This document shows positions 15,414 to 23,926 of a stretch of DNA of 40,694 bases, piece by piece. A program made the translations under genes and the position numbers. The stretch lies in NCBI GenBank assembly GCA_014238335.1, contig JABABI010000045.1, forward strand, positions 1-40,694. The letters are read 5' to 3'. Within the stretch, counting starts at the first letter, position 1, and every line of letters starts with the position of its first letter. Source of the stretch: Fuerstiella sp. (GTDB lineage Bacteria; Planctomycetota; Planctomycetia; Planctomycetales; Planctomycetaceae). The notes under the pieces were generated by a model. The model had not been told where the DNA came from, searched no databases, and saw only the letters and a program-made list of their open reading frames with translations.

Positions 15414-16895
15414 ATGTATACATTGCTGACCGGGGCTACGGGATTGGTTGGGCGTTACGTTGTTCGCGACCTTCTATTGAATGGACACAATGTCGCAGTT
15501 GTTGTGCGGGCGTCAAAAAAGTGCAGTCCCCGGGAACGCATGGAACAGATTCTGCAGCATTGGGAAGAAGAGCTCGGCCGGTCTCTGCCCCGCCCTGTGG
15601 TTTTGACGGGCGACATTGCCGCACCCGGGTTTGGTCTGTCTGAGGACGATCGTCGCTGGGTTAACGACAGCGTTGATTCCATTATCCACAGCGCAGCGAT
15701 TCTGGAATTCTACGGTGCGGACCGAAACGGTGAACCGTGGCGTACGAATCTGGGCGGTACTCGCAATATGATTGAACTGTGTCGTGATCTGAAGATTCAC
15801 GACATTCACTATGTCTCAACATGCTACGTCGCCGGTCTGCAGACCGAAGTAGTGATGGAAGATTCCCTGGACGCGGAACAGTCGTTTCGGAACCACTACG
15901 AGGAAAGTAAATTCCTTGCTGAAACTGAAGTTCGTGCGATCGACTTCGCAGACCATGTCACCGTGTACCGTCCTGCAGTGATTTCCGGGGATTCCGTAAC
16001 GGGATACACGAATACCTATCACGGTATTTATCTGTACCTGCGTCTGATGGCATTGATGATTCCGCCGCAGCCAATTGGCCCCGATGGCTGGCGTCATGTG
16101 CCGGTGCGTCTGCGAATGGACGGGAGCGAATGTCGGAATATCATACCCGTCGAGTGGGTGTCTGCCGTTACGGTTCGGCTGTTTGAAACACAGGAGGCTC
16201 GTGGCGGTACCTACCACATGGCTCCCGATAAAAAAATGACATCCGGGGACATGATCGAGTGGTGTGAAGAATACTTCAAAGCTACAGGAGCTGAACTTTG
16301 TGGGCATGATTTCGTGCACAATGAAGCCACTCGTGAAGGCAACGAGGATCAATGGATGTTCGAACGTCTTTTGATGGAAAACATGGGAACGTACGAACCG
16401 TACGAACGCACGGACAATACGTTTAACATGGCCAACACGAAGCGTTTTGCGGGAGACATCGTCTGCCCGGAAATCGACAAGACGGTGATTCATCGATATA
16501 TAGACTTCGGAAACGAAGACCGCTGGGGCAAAGGCCGTCCCGCGCCTCTCACGAACTCAGAATGGGCTGCGGATGTGTTTGCCGCTTCCCCTGTTGGAGT
16601 CACCAGCGATGCAAACAGTGTCGGCATTGATGTACTGGGCCCTGGAGGAAGCCAATGGACCATGGCCTATTCCGCTGCGGGAATTGTCGGCATGTCACGT
16701 GGGCTGCCGGACGATCAGACGCCGGTGCTGCGACTGCCATTGCAGGACCTGATTCGTCTGCGTGAGGAACCGCAGGCATTCACAGAACAATTTGCTTCGT
16801 TCCTTGACGTTGTATCTGACGATGAACGCACCACCGTTGCCGCCGAATTACTGACAGCATTGTCCAACGGCGCGCAACTAACGTCTGCCGGATAG
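15414..16895 (+). CDS. Extended SDR / thioester-reductase-like NAD(P)-binding protein
   Basis: A soluble 493-residue protein. Residues 1-360 are an extended short-chain dehydrogenase of the Male-sterility/NAD_binding_4 type, which reduces fatty acyl or carrier-bound thioesters. It shows the Rossmann motif 'TGATGLVG' (6-13), 'IIHSAAILEFYG' (around 90-101), the catalytic 'HYVSTCYVAG' (Ser135/Thr136) and 'YEESK' (Tyr162, Lys166). The last about 110 residues form a separate acidic domain that I do not recognise; it could be a sterol-carrier-like or regulatory module. The ATG has a GGGA box close upstream. The hemQ-like gene follows after 104 bases on the same strand, so the two may be co-expressed; the substrate is unknown. 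Confidence 0.78.
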   Translation: MYTLLTGATGLVGRYVVRDLLLNGHNVAVVVRASKKCSPRERMEQILQHWEEELGRSLPRPVVLTGDIAAPGFGLSEDDRRWVNDSVDSIIHSAAILEFYGADRNGEPWRTNLGGTRNMIELCRDLKIHDIHYVSTCYVAGLQTEVVMEDSLDAEQSFRNHYEESKFLAETEVRAIDFADHVTVYRPAVISGDSVTGYTNTYHGIYLYLRLMALMIPPQPIGPDGWRHVPVRLRMDGSECRNIIPVEWVSAVTVRLFETQEARGGTYHMAPDKKMTSGDMIEWCEEYFKATGAELCGHDFVHNEATREGNEDQWMFERLLMENMGTYEPYERTDNTFNMANTKRFAGDIVCPEIDKTVIHRYIDFGNEDRWGKGRPAPLTNSEWAADVFAASPVGVTSDANSVGIDVLGPGGSQWTMAYSAAGIVGMSRGLPDDQTPVLRLPLQDLIRLREEPQAFTEQFASFLDVVSDDERTTVAAELLTALSNGAQLTSAG

Positions 16896-16999
16896 TCATG
16901 GCCAAGGCCGTATGCCGTCGACGGCTGCTCACGACCGTCAAACACCGCTGACTTGATTGTTTGGGGTGTTGTCCGTAAGTTTTCAACACCACAGCCAGC

Positions 17000-17851
17000 A
17001 TGAGGTCACCTGTGAACCGACCACACACTCCCGCCAATCTGCCTGCTCCGACAATTTGCATGGGGGAGGGTTGGCACTGCCTGCACCAGTATTACAAAGT
17101 GGATCAGGCTGCATTGATGTTGCTGTCTGATTCTCAGCGGGCGGAAGGGTGCGAATACGTCGCGCAGATCCTCAACGCGTCCGGCGATGACGCTCCGGCT
17201 CGCCAGCAGACTTCTGTGGTGTCGGGGCATCGAGCCGATTTGGGTTTGATGATTATGGACCCGGATCCCCTGCGGATTGACCGGGTCACTCAGGAGCTGC
17301 GAAATTCTGCCATCGGCAGCGCATTAAAACCGACGTATTCTTTTGTCTCAATCACCGAAATTTCTGAGTACGTGCCATCCGTTGAACAATATGCAAATCG
17401 TCTGAAGCGCGAAGGCACGCCTGAGGCAGACCCAGCCTTCGAAGCGAAGCTGAACGCTTACAAGCAGCGGCTGCCGACCATGAACAAACAGCGGCTCTAT
17501 CCCGACTTCCCTCCGTTTCCGGTCATCACGTTCTACCCGATGAATAAAGCCCGGCATCCCCTGGCAAACTGGTACACAGAACCCTTCAGTGCTCGCAGCG
17601 AACTGATGGCCGAACATGCGACATCGGGAATTAAGTTTGCCGGACGCGTGTCGCAGCTGATTACCGCGTCCACCGGATTCGACGACTGGGAATGGGGTGT
17701 CACTCTTTGGGGCCGCGCCCCGGAACACATCAAGGAAATCGTATACGGCATGCGATTCGACCGGGCGTCAGCGAAATACGCTGAGTTTGGCCCGTTTTAC
17801 CTGAGCTACGTTTCGTCACCCGAAGACGCTTTGGATCATCTGAAGATCTGA
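17000..17851 (+). CDS. hemQ: Coproheme decarboxylase (HemQ/ChdC, chlorite-dismutase family)
   Basis: Converts iron-coproporphyrin III to heme b by two oxidative decarboxylations with peroxide, the last step of the coproporphyrin-dependent heme pathway. The 283-residue protein has both halves of the family fold. The catalytic tyrosine lies in 'FYPMNKAR' (Tyr179, with Lys183), the likely axial histidine is His206 in 'LMAEHATSG', and the C-terminal signature runs 'STGFDDWEWGVTLWGRAP', 'YGMRFDRASAKYAEFGPFY'. This matches Firmicute-type HemQ rather than true chlorite dismutases, which lack that tyrosine. A later ATG at 17060 would still include the whole domain. It converges on the DUF1080 gene, leaving only 8 bases between the stops. 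Confidence 0.9.
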   Translation: MRSPVNRPHTPANLPAPTICMGEGWHCLHQYYKVDQAALMLLSDSQRAEGCEYVAQILNASGDDAPARQQTSVVSGHRADLGLMIMDPDPLRIDRVTQELRNSAIGSALKPTYSFVSITEISEYVPSVEQYANRLKREGTPEADPAFEAKLNAYKQRLPTMNKQRLYPDFPPFPVITFYPMNKARHPLANWYTEPFSARSELMAEHATSGIKFAGRVSQLITASTGFDDWEWGVTLWGRAPEHIKEIVYGMRFDRASAKYAEFGPFYLSYVSSPEDALDHLKI

Positions 17852-17859
17852 GGAACGCC

Positions 17860-19158
17860 CTACTTCGGCGTCAGTGGGTGAATTCGCAGCGCTCGAAAGT
17901 CCAGGTTGGTCGTGGGGTCATGTCCCTGCAGGCTGATATGGCCGGCTGTTAGGCGTTTGCCACGACGAGGGTTTTCATCCGGATCGCGATCGTCCTGCCA
18001 GTTAACCACTTGGTAACCGTCCACGAAGGTTGCAAACCTGTCGCCCTGTGCGATCAGAGTTTCCACCATCCACTCGTTGTCCTTCGCAACGACGTACCGA
18101 GCGGCCGCACGACGAAAGATGGCGCCGCTTCCGGAATCGGCAGGCTTCGTCCTGTCACCGTCCTGAAACCCATTCTGAATCTGCATCTCGTAGCCGTGTG
18201 ACGGTGCTTCTTCTGTTCCCGCCATGGATCTGAAGAAAACACCACTGTTGAGCGCCTCGCCGTTGGTCCGTGCCTCGACGTGCAGAATAAAATCGCCGTA
18301 TGTGCCTTCAGTTTCAAGAAATCCCGGTCCGTTCGCGACATGGATGGCGCCGTCCCTGACGTTAAAAGTGCTTTGGCAGCCGGGCACTTCCCGTAAGCCG
18401 GTCAGGTCCGTTCCGTTGAACAGCAATTTACTCCCCAGTGGCCGTAGAAAAATGTCGCGGAAAGCAATTCTGCCCGCGTTCATCTGCAGCCCGATTTGCC
18501 CGGAGGAACGCTGCGCATCCGAGTCGTCCGTAAAATCGACGATTCCCTTTCCGTCCAGCTTCACCGTAATACGTGCCCCCTCACAGCGAATGTAGAATGT
18601 GTGCCAGTCCCCTTCGACCAACGGCACATTCTCCGCCACATGTCGACCAACCAGACTGCCGGTCCTGTGTGATTCATGCGAATCACAAATATTCAACTCG
18701 TAAGTATCCCTGACCGGATTGCTGGCACCGTCGGCTGTTCGCAGGAAAACGCCACTGTTGCCGCCTTCCGCCAGATGAAAAGCGCATCGCAACTCAAAGT
18801 CGTCGAACGCAAACGGAGTCAGAAGCAGACTTCGTTCGCCACTGTCGGCAACAATTGTCCCGTCCTCGACACGCCAGTTTGTCTCAGACGGCACGTCCCA
18901 GCCGAACAGAGTTGTACCGTCGAACAAACTGATCCAGCCCGCACGAAGCTCGTCATCGTTTAGATTCGGCTTTACATACCTGAGCGATGTGACTGACTCG
19001 GCCTCCACTGCCGGCACGTTCGTCGGCAGCGCTGAAACCCGTTCTGTCGTAACGGGGACCTCTTCTGACGGCGAATGGCTGCTGGGGCAGCCGACAATCC
19101 CGATCGTGAGCATGAGCGCAACACAGACATTGAATGAAGAGGACAGATTTTTTGACAT
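17860..19158 (-). CDS. Lipoprotein with two DUF1080 domains
   Basis: A 432-residue lipoprotein. The N-terminal hydrophobic stretch ends in a lipobox 'TIGIVGC'. Two tandem DUF1080 (3-keto-disaccharide hydrolase-like) jelly-roll domains follow. The first starts at 'GWISLFDGTTLFGWDV' and includes 'FELRCAFHLAEGGNSGVFLR' and 'DTYELNICD'. The second starts at 'LLFNGTDLTGLREVPG' and includes 'NGEALNSGVFFRS' and 'HGYEMQIQNG'. In planctomycetes this family is greatly expanded; some members act on 3-keto sugars or bind glycans. The ATG at 19158 is preferred over the GTG at 19236 because it gives a proper signal peptide and has an AGGAA box. The neighbouring oxidoreductase, divergent from it, would suit sugar oxidation followed by hydrolysis, which is inference. 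Confidence 0.9.
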   Translation of the reverse strand: MSKNLSSSFNVCVALMLTIGIVGCPSSHSPSEEVPVTTERVSALPTNVPAVEAESVTSLRYVKPNLNDDELRAGWISLFDGTTLFGWDVPSETNWRVEDGTIVADSGERSLLLTPFAFDDFELRCAFHLAEGGNSGVFLRTADGASNPVRDTYELNICDSHESHRTGSLVGRHVAENVPLVEGDWHTFYIRCEGARITVKLDGKGIVDFTDDSDAQRSSGQIGLQMNAGRIAFRDIFLRPLGSKLLFNGTDLTGLREVPGCQSTFNVRDGAIHVANGPGFLETEGTYGDFILHVEARTNGEALNSGVFFRSMAGTEEAPSHGYEMQIQNGFQDGDRTKPADSGSGAIFRRAAARYVVAKDNEWMVETLIAQGDRFATFVDGYQVVNWQDDRDPDENPRRGKRLTAGHISLQGHDPTTNLDFRALRIHPLTPK

Positions 19159-19620
19159 TATGAAATTCCTGTGATGTTCCCCGTCACGGACGGCCTTCAA
19201 CAGTTGCCCCCCGAATACGATAAAGTCGACCGACACAAGAAAAATGAGTGTTAATGAAATCCTTCAAGGCGCAGCCAACGGTCGGTCGGTTCGGCGGCTC
19301 AGTTGGGGCTGGCATACCGTGCTGCTGCCACAAGACTTATGCAGGCACTGTATGCGTTCCGACATGACGTGTCACGTCGTCGCCAAACCGCGGCGACCGG
19401 TCCGGAATTCCCGTGATATCGCAGAGCAGAAGTCTGCGCCTGTTATTGGACAGCACACGCCTGAATCTTCCGGAATTTACAGTCGTGAATGTCGGTGACT
19501 TGCGGTTCGCAGACATTTTCCAGACTATTTGTCCGCTGGCATTTTTTGCTGCCATCGGAAGTCGAACTCTCTCATCAGACGACATCTGATAATCCACACG
19601 TACTTACAGGGCGAAGGTAA
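19159..19620. other. Divergent intergenic region, DUF1080 gene and oxidoreductase
   Basis: About 460 bases between divergent genes, so it should hold two promoters, but no clear -35/-10 pair stood out. An 84-residue plus-strand frame (19244-19498) shows no domain and is not called. Confidence 0.4.
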
Positions 19621-20724
19621 ATGAGCGAACAGTTGTGCCGTTGGGGAATCATGAGCACTGCCGGAATTGCCCTGAAGAACTGGCATTCCATTGCCGCTTC
19701 CGGCAACGGGCAGGTTGTGGCGGTAGCCAGTCGGTCCGCCGAAAAAGCACAGGCCTTCATCGACACCTGCCAGGCTTCCGTATCAGTGGCTCAACACGTC
19801 GATGCACTGGGCAGCTATGAAGAGCTCCTCGGCCGTGATGACATCGATGCCGTATACGTTCCCCTACCAACGGGACTGCGCACGGAGTGGGTGATTAAGG
19901 CAGCCAACGCTGGCAAACACGTCATGGTGGAAAAGCCGTGCGGAGTCTCCGCCGCTGACGTGCAGGCGATGATCGATGCCTGCAACGCGAAGAACGTCCA
20001 GTTCATGGACGGAGTCATGTTTATGCACAGTGCTCGGTTGCCGGAAATCCGCAAGACTCTTGACGACGGCACCAGCGTGGGCGAGATCCGACGCATTGCC
20101 AGCCAGTTCAGTTTCAGCGCCGACGAGGAATGGGTCGCCAGCAATATTCGAGCGAGCAGTAATCTGGAGCCGGCAGGTTGTCTGGGTGATTTGGGGTGGT
20201 ACACCATCCGCATCACTTTGTGGGCCATGAACTTCGAAATGCCGACAGAGGTACGTGGACGGATTCTGTACGGTGCGAAGCGCGCGGACAGCCCCAACGA
20301 TGTTCCAATGGAATTCCAGGGAGAGCTACATTTCGCCAATGGCACATCGGCGACCTTCTATAACTCCTTTCGAGGCAACCACCAGCAGTGGGTCCACATC
20401 AGCGGAACGAAGGGCTACGTGGAATGGAAGGACTTCGTCTTGCCATATCTTGACAACACGGTGTCTTTCAACGTCGCCAACCACAACTTTGTGGCGGATG
20501 GTTGTCGCTTCAACATGGAAAAGTACGTACGGACGGTGTCTGTTTCTGAGTTCAGCAACAACGCGGAGAATGCTCAGGAAACGAAATTGTTCCGCAACTT
20601 TTCGGCACTGGTGCTTAGTGGCAAGGTCGATCCGCATTGGCCGGACATCGCGCTGAAGACTCAGCAGGTGCTGGACGCCGTCTTTCAATCAGCTCGAAAC
20701 GGCAGTGGTCCGATTATACTCTGA
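19621..20724 (+). CDS. Gfo/Idh/MocA family oxidoreductase
   Basis: A 367-residue NAD(P)-dependent sugar or inositol dehydrogenase-like enzyme. The N-terminal Rossmann part contains 'VVAVASRSAEKAQAF' and 'DIDAVYVPLPTGLRTEWVIKA'. The family motif 'HVMVEKPCG' (EKP) follows. In the C-terminal domain 'AGCLGDLGWYTIRITLWAM' has the D-x-G-x-Y pattern: the catalytic residue is Tyr, as in dihydrodiol/xylose dehydrogenase-like members, rather than His. The start of the Rossmann fold ('GIMSTAGIALKN') lacks the usual GxGxxG, as in several xylose-dehydrogenase-like members. No export signal is present. A GAAGG box precedes the ATG. The neighbouring DUF1080 lipoprotein suggests a sugar-oxidation role; substrate unknown. 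Confidence 0.88.
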   Translation: MSEQLCRWGIMSTAGIALKNWHSIAASGNGQVVAVASRSAEKAQAFIDTCQASVSVAQHVDALGSYEELLGRDDIDAVYVPLPTGLRTEWVIKAANAGKHVMVEKPCGVSAADVQAMIDACNAKNVQFMDGVMFMHSARLPEIRKTLDDGTSVGEIRRIASQFSFSADEEWVASNIRASSNLEPAGCLGDLGWYTIRITLWAMNFEMPTEVRGRILYGAKRADSPNDVPMEFQGELHFANGTSATFYNSFRGNHQQWVHISGTKGYVEWKDFVLPYLDNTVSFNVANHNFVADGCRFNMEKYVRTVSVSEFSNNAENAQETKLFRNFSALVLSGKVDPHWPDIALKTQQVLDAVFQSARNGSGPIIL

Positions 20725-21155
20725 CACTGGCAGGCGTTCAACGTTTGAGGAAGTGGCACGTCAGCGGACGGAGCGATGTTCACCAGACCGCCGGTCACCA
20801 CACATCAACTTGACCGTGTCTCGCTGATTCAGGTCCGGGTTTGGGCGACGTCAGGTTCGGGACTTCGCGCGACCGGCCGGTCGACGACAGGTGCATACGA
20901 ATGCCAATTGGACAGCCGTCTTCTCTGGCGTGAATGTGTCCGATACGCAAAAAACACGACGAATTCGTCGTTAGGGGGCTGGCTGTCGAACATCTGGCGC
21001 CGGTGCACGTTTGGCCCTGGAGTTGCCAAATAAGGGAAAAACCGCGCGAACGGAATTCAAGGGCGTTCAAGCGACACGGTCTGTTGGTTAGACTTTCCCA
21101 CGGCCCGGCCTTTCGTTTTTGCCGTTCCCCCTTTCTTAGCCCGGTGTGAGTTCTC
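20725..21155. other. Intergenic region with a perfect palindrome
   Basis: About 430 bases without a credible gene. It includes a perfect 16-base palindrome, acgacgaattcgtcgt, at 20956-20971, which could be a binding site for a dimeric regulator. Overlapping frames on both strands look like random open sequence. Confidence 0.4.
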
Positions 21156-21587
21156 ATGGACGCAGTAATTGAACTTTTGCAGAGTCTGGTCAACGTCTTC
21201 TGGTCTCTGCTGGACGTCGGCGGCGCCCTTCTGAGGGTCATTCTTCCATGGCTGCCGTTGCTGGCGTGGCTGGCTTACTGGTCACTGGCCGTCAACTGGG
21301 TGAAAGCCACCCGAATCCTGTGGAATGGTGGCTTTATCGGTGTACTGCTGCTGATGTTCGGCACCGTGCTTGTCTGGGGAGCGGTCGCTCCGCCCATTGA
21401 CGGCACACACTCTCTATTCGGTCTGACTGTCAGCAACTACGCCGGTAAATTCATCTACGTCACAGTACTGACCTGCATCACTTTGCTGTGTGGTTCGGTA
21501 CAGATGTCAGGGACATTCGGATCGTTAGTCAATTTTCCGAACGAAGATCAGTCAGACAAGACGAATACCTCCGCTCACGGCCACTGA
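21156..21587 (+). CDS. Small inner-membrane protein of unknown function
   Basis: A 143-residue membrane protein with no family I recognise. Hydropathy by eye suggests four membrane segments: about 15-35, 28-50 (possibly one long or re-entrant pair, 'LPWLPLLAWLAYWSLAVNW'), 59-78 ('GGFIGVLLLMFGTVLVWGAV') and 92-112 ('AGKFIYVTVLTCITLLCG'). The C-terminal 30 residues are polar with His/Asp/Asn and are probably cytoplasmic. It is followed after 145 bases by the PQQ-like propeller gene on the same strand, which may be in the same transcript. The coherent hydrophobic pattern makes it a real gene, but there is no functional clue. Confidence 0.7.
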   Translation: MDAVIELLQSLVNVFWSLLDVGGALLRVILPWLPLLAWLAYWSLAVNWVKATRILWNGGFIGVLLLMFGTVLVWGAVAPPIDGTHSLFGLTVSNYAGKFIYVTVLTCITLLCGSVQMSGTFGSLVNFPNEDQSDKTNTSAHGH

Positions 21588-21732
21588 CAGGGCACGAAGT
21601 CGTGTGACTCGGCAGCGGGCCGGTCGCGAATGATTCAGCTGATCACGACATCGCTTCGATCCAGAAAACGAGGTGGCGGCAAAGCATTCAACGCGGCTTC
21701 CTGTGAAACACGTTCCCCTTGAGGATTTCATA

Positions 21733-23007
21733 ATGCGACACGCAATCCTTTTTGCAGCAGCGCTGCAGGTGACCACACAAGTACACGCTGGCGACTGGCC
21801 GGGCTGGCGCGGGCCGAACGGGAATGGAGTGGCTAACGGTCAGGATTACCCAACTGCATGGTCGGCAGACGATGTTACATGGAAGTTCGAGCTGCGGGGA
21901 ATCGGGGCATCAACGCCCGCCGTGTCGGGCGAATCCATTTTTGTCACCACGACAGTTGAGGGCAAAAACCTGGTCACATGCCTTGGCATTGACGGGAGGA
22001 AACGCTGGGCCCAGGAAATTGGCACTTCCATCGATGGCAAACAGGGTAAAGATGGGACAGGAGCGAACCCGTCGCCTGTCGTAGATGGCGAACGCGTGTT
22101 CGTTTACTTCAAGAGCGGCGACTTCGCCTGCTTTAGTCTGTCCGGTGATTTACAATGGGAAACCAATGTCTTTGCACGCTTCGCGGAAGTCACCAGCGAA
22201 ACACTGTGGTGGGACCTGGGAACATCGCCGGTGCTCACAAGAGATGCTGTCGTCGTTACGATGATGCACAGCGGCCCGTCCTACCTGGCGGCGTTCAATC
22301 GCATGAACGGCAAACTGCTGTGGAAACATGACCGTGTCACCGATGCTCCCCGTGAGGCCGCTCAGAGTTACACAACGCCAATTGTCACCACGAACCCTGC
22401 AGGCCGGGAAGTTATCATTGTCACGGGTGCCGATTATGTCACGTGCCACGACGCGGCCAACGGCAACGAACTCTGGCGTGTCGGCACGTTAAATCCCGAG
22501 CACAATGAGTATTTTCGATCGATCAGTTCTTCGGTTTCAGCAGACGGCATCGTGATTGCTCCATACGCTCGAGGTGGCACCCTAACCGCCATTCGAATGG
22601 GCGGTTCCGGGGACGTCACGAAGTCGCACGTGATGTGGACGAATCCGGACACGGCCGCCGATGTGCCGACGCCGACCATCGCAGACGACCGCATTTATGT
22701 TCTGCGAGACGTCAGGACGGCTCGTGGAACGGTCGATTGTCTGGATCTGCAGACCGGACGGACGATCTGGTCGGGACAGCTGGAAAAGCACCGCATGACA
22801 TTTCGAGCATCACCGGTTCTTGCAGACGGGAAGCTGTATGTGACGCGCCAGGATGGCACCGTATTTGTTCTGGATGCTGTTGGGGACAAATTCAAGGTAC
22901 TGGCCACTAACAAAGTTGCCGAAGAGCATACAATTGCCACGCCCGTCTTCGTGGACGGAAAGATTCTACTGCGAACGCAGAATCACATCTACCTGATCGG
23001 AACCTAA
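21733..23007 (+). CDS. Secreted PQQ-like beta-propeller protein, second copy
   Basis: A 424-residue protein with a signal peptide ('RHAILFAAALQVTTQVHA') followed by 'GDWPGWRGPNGNG', then propeller blades: 'STPAVSGESIFVTTTVEG', 'NPSPVVDGERVFVYF', 'TSPVLTRDAVVVTMMHSG', 'TPTIADDRIYVLRD' and 'SPVLADGKLYVTRQDGTVF'. The architecture and the 'WP.WRGP..NG' start match the gene at 10717-12012, so they are paralogs. The frame is open 60 bases upstream, but the ATG at 21733 has a GAGGA box and starts the signal peptide. The ligand or activity is unknown. Confidence 0.88.
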   Translation: MRHAILFAAALQVTTQVHAGDWPGWRGPNGNGVANGQDYPTAWSADDVTWKFELRGIGASTPAVSGESIFVTTTVEGKNLVTCLGIDGRKRWAQEIGTSIDGKQGKDGTGANPSPVVDGERVFVYFKSGDFACFSLSGDLQWETNVFARFAEVTSETLWWDLGTSPVLTRDAVVVTMMHSGPSYLAAFNRMNGKLLWKHDRVTDAPREAAQSYTTPIVTTNPAGREVIIVTGADYVTCHDAANGNELWRVGTLNPEHNEYFRSISSSVSADGIVIAPYARGGTLTAIRMGGSGDVTKSHVMWTNPDTAADVPTPTIADDRIYVLRDVRTARGTVDCLDLQTGRTIWSGQLEKHRMTFRASPVLADGKLYVTRQDGTVFVLDAVGDKFKVLATNKVAEEHTIATPVFVDGKILLRTQNHIYLIGT

Positions 23008-23329
23008 CCCCGACGGGCTCAGCGACGTCGATTTGGCAATCAGTCTCCCGAAATCGAGTAACTCACAGCGACGTTGACTGAAGCCAAGTGATTTTGCTTG
23101 CCGATTTTAGGTTTCGGGTTTACACTCCCCGACTTCAATCGTGGAGTTTTTCAGATTCCTGAGTGAAAATCCAGGATTGGCGGGGGCAGGGTCTCGATTT
23201 CGAGCGGCTGTTCGCACTTTCTGAGGCACTAGCCTCCTTCTATATTTCTACCATTTTCTCATTCTCAGCATTGTCCCTACGCTGGTGTACTTGTCACCGG
23301 CTGACGATTGCCGAAAAGGCCACGAACCC
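23008..23329. other. Intergenic region before rpmE
   Basis: About 320 bases with no gene or clear terminator seen; probably holds the rpmE promoter. Confidence 0.4.
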
Positions 23330-23608
23330 ATGAAAAAGGACATCCACCCGGAATATCGGGATGTCATCTTCCAGGACACCTCTGACGGTACTCGTTTTCT
23401 GCTGAAGTCAACGATCCAGTGCAAGGAAACAGACACCTGGGACGACGGTACGGAGTATCCCCTGTTCAAAGTCGAAATCACGTCGGCCTCTCATCCCTTC
23501 TACACTGGCAAGATGAAGTTCGTGGATACGGCCGGTCGCGTTGAAAAGTTCCAGAAGAAGTACAACTGGGGCAAGAAGCAAGAAACGGCCACCGAAGAAG
23601 CCAAATAG
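23330..23608 (+). CDS. rpmE2: 50S ribosomal protein L31, type B (zinc-free)
   Basis: A 92-residue large-subunit protein. It starts 'MKKDIHPEYRDVIFQD', the type B L31 signature, and later has 'TSASHPFYTGKMKFVDTAGRVEKFQKKY', the conserved C-terminal half. The zinc-binding CxxC of type A L31 is absent; the only Cys is in 'TIQCKE', so this is the zinc-independent form, as in YkgM/RpmE2. The C-terminal Lys/Glu-rich tail is slightly long. The ATG at 23330 is chosen by family; the open frame extends 45 bases upstream. An AAGG box lies about 11 bases before it. prfA follows after an intergenic repeat. Confidence 0.93.
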   Translation: MKKDIHPEYRDVIFQDTSDGTRFLLKSTIQCKETDTWDDGTEYPLFKVEITSASHPFYTGKMKFVDTAGRVEKFQKKYNWGKKQETATEEAK

Positions 23609-23803
23609 CGACTTCAATTCAGAAATTGATCATTGGGGCGTGCGCAGGAATCTGTGTACGTCCTTTGTTTTTGGTTTCTGCGGACCAGAATGTGGCCACA
23701 GGCAGCCTTGAGAACGCAGTCCTACATCATTCGTCCATTCCCTGCGGCCAATACTATGATACGGGCGAACCGGACAGTGTTCTTTCGAACGCATTGACAG
23801 CAG

Positions 23804-23897
23804 CTTACGAAAACACGTGACTCGTTGGTGCTCGTGGGAAGCATACATCGTAGGCCGGAAAACGTTTTCGCGGCCATGACACAGCGTAATACGCTGT
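23804..23897 (-). repeat. Dispersed intergenic repeat, copy 2
   Basis: Minus-strand copy of the element at 536-630. It begins with the palindrome acagcgta-a-tacgctgt (23881-23897). Read on the minus strand it continues with 'gtcatggccgcgaa', the core 'ccggcctacgatgtatgcttcc' in two pieces, and 'gagtcacgtgttttcgtaa'. It ends 29 bases before the prfA start, in the rpmE-prfA gap. The rest of that gap (23609-23803) shows no gene. Confidence 0.6.
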
Positions 23898-23926
23898 AAC
23901 ACCCTTCATTCAGCGACGCCACCAAC

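Noticed and set aside
17000..17851. Chlorite dismutase as the function
   Set aside because: The family is shared, but the Tyr in 'YPMNK' and the overall pattern fit coproheme decarboxylase.
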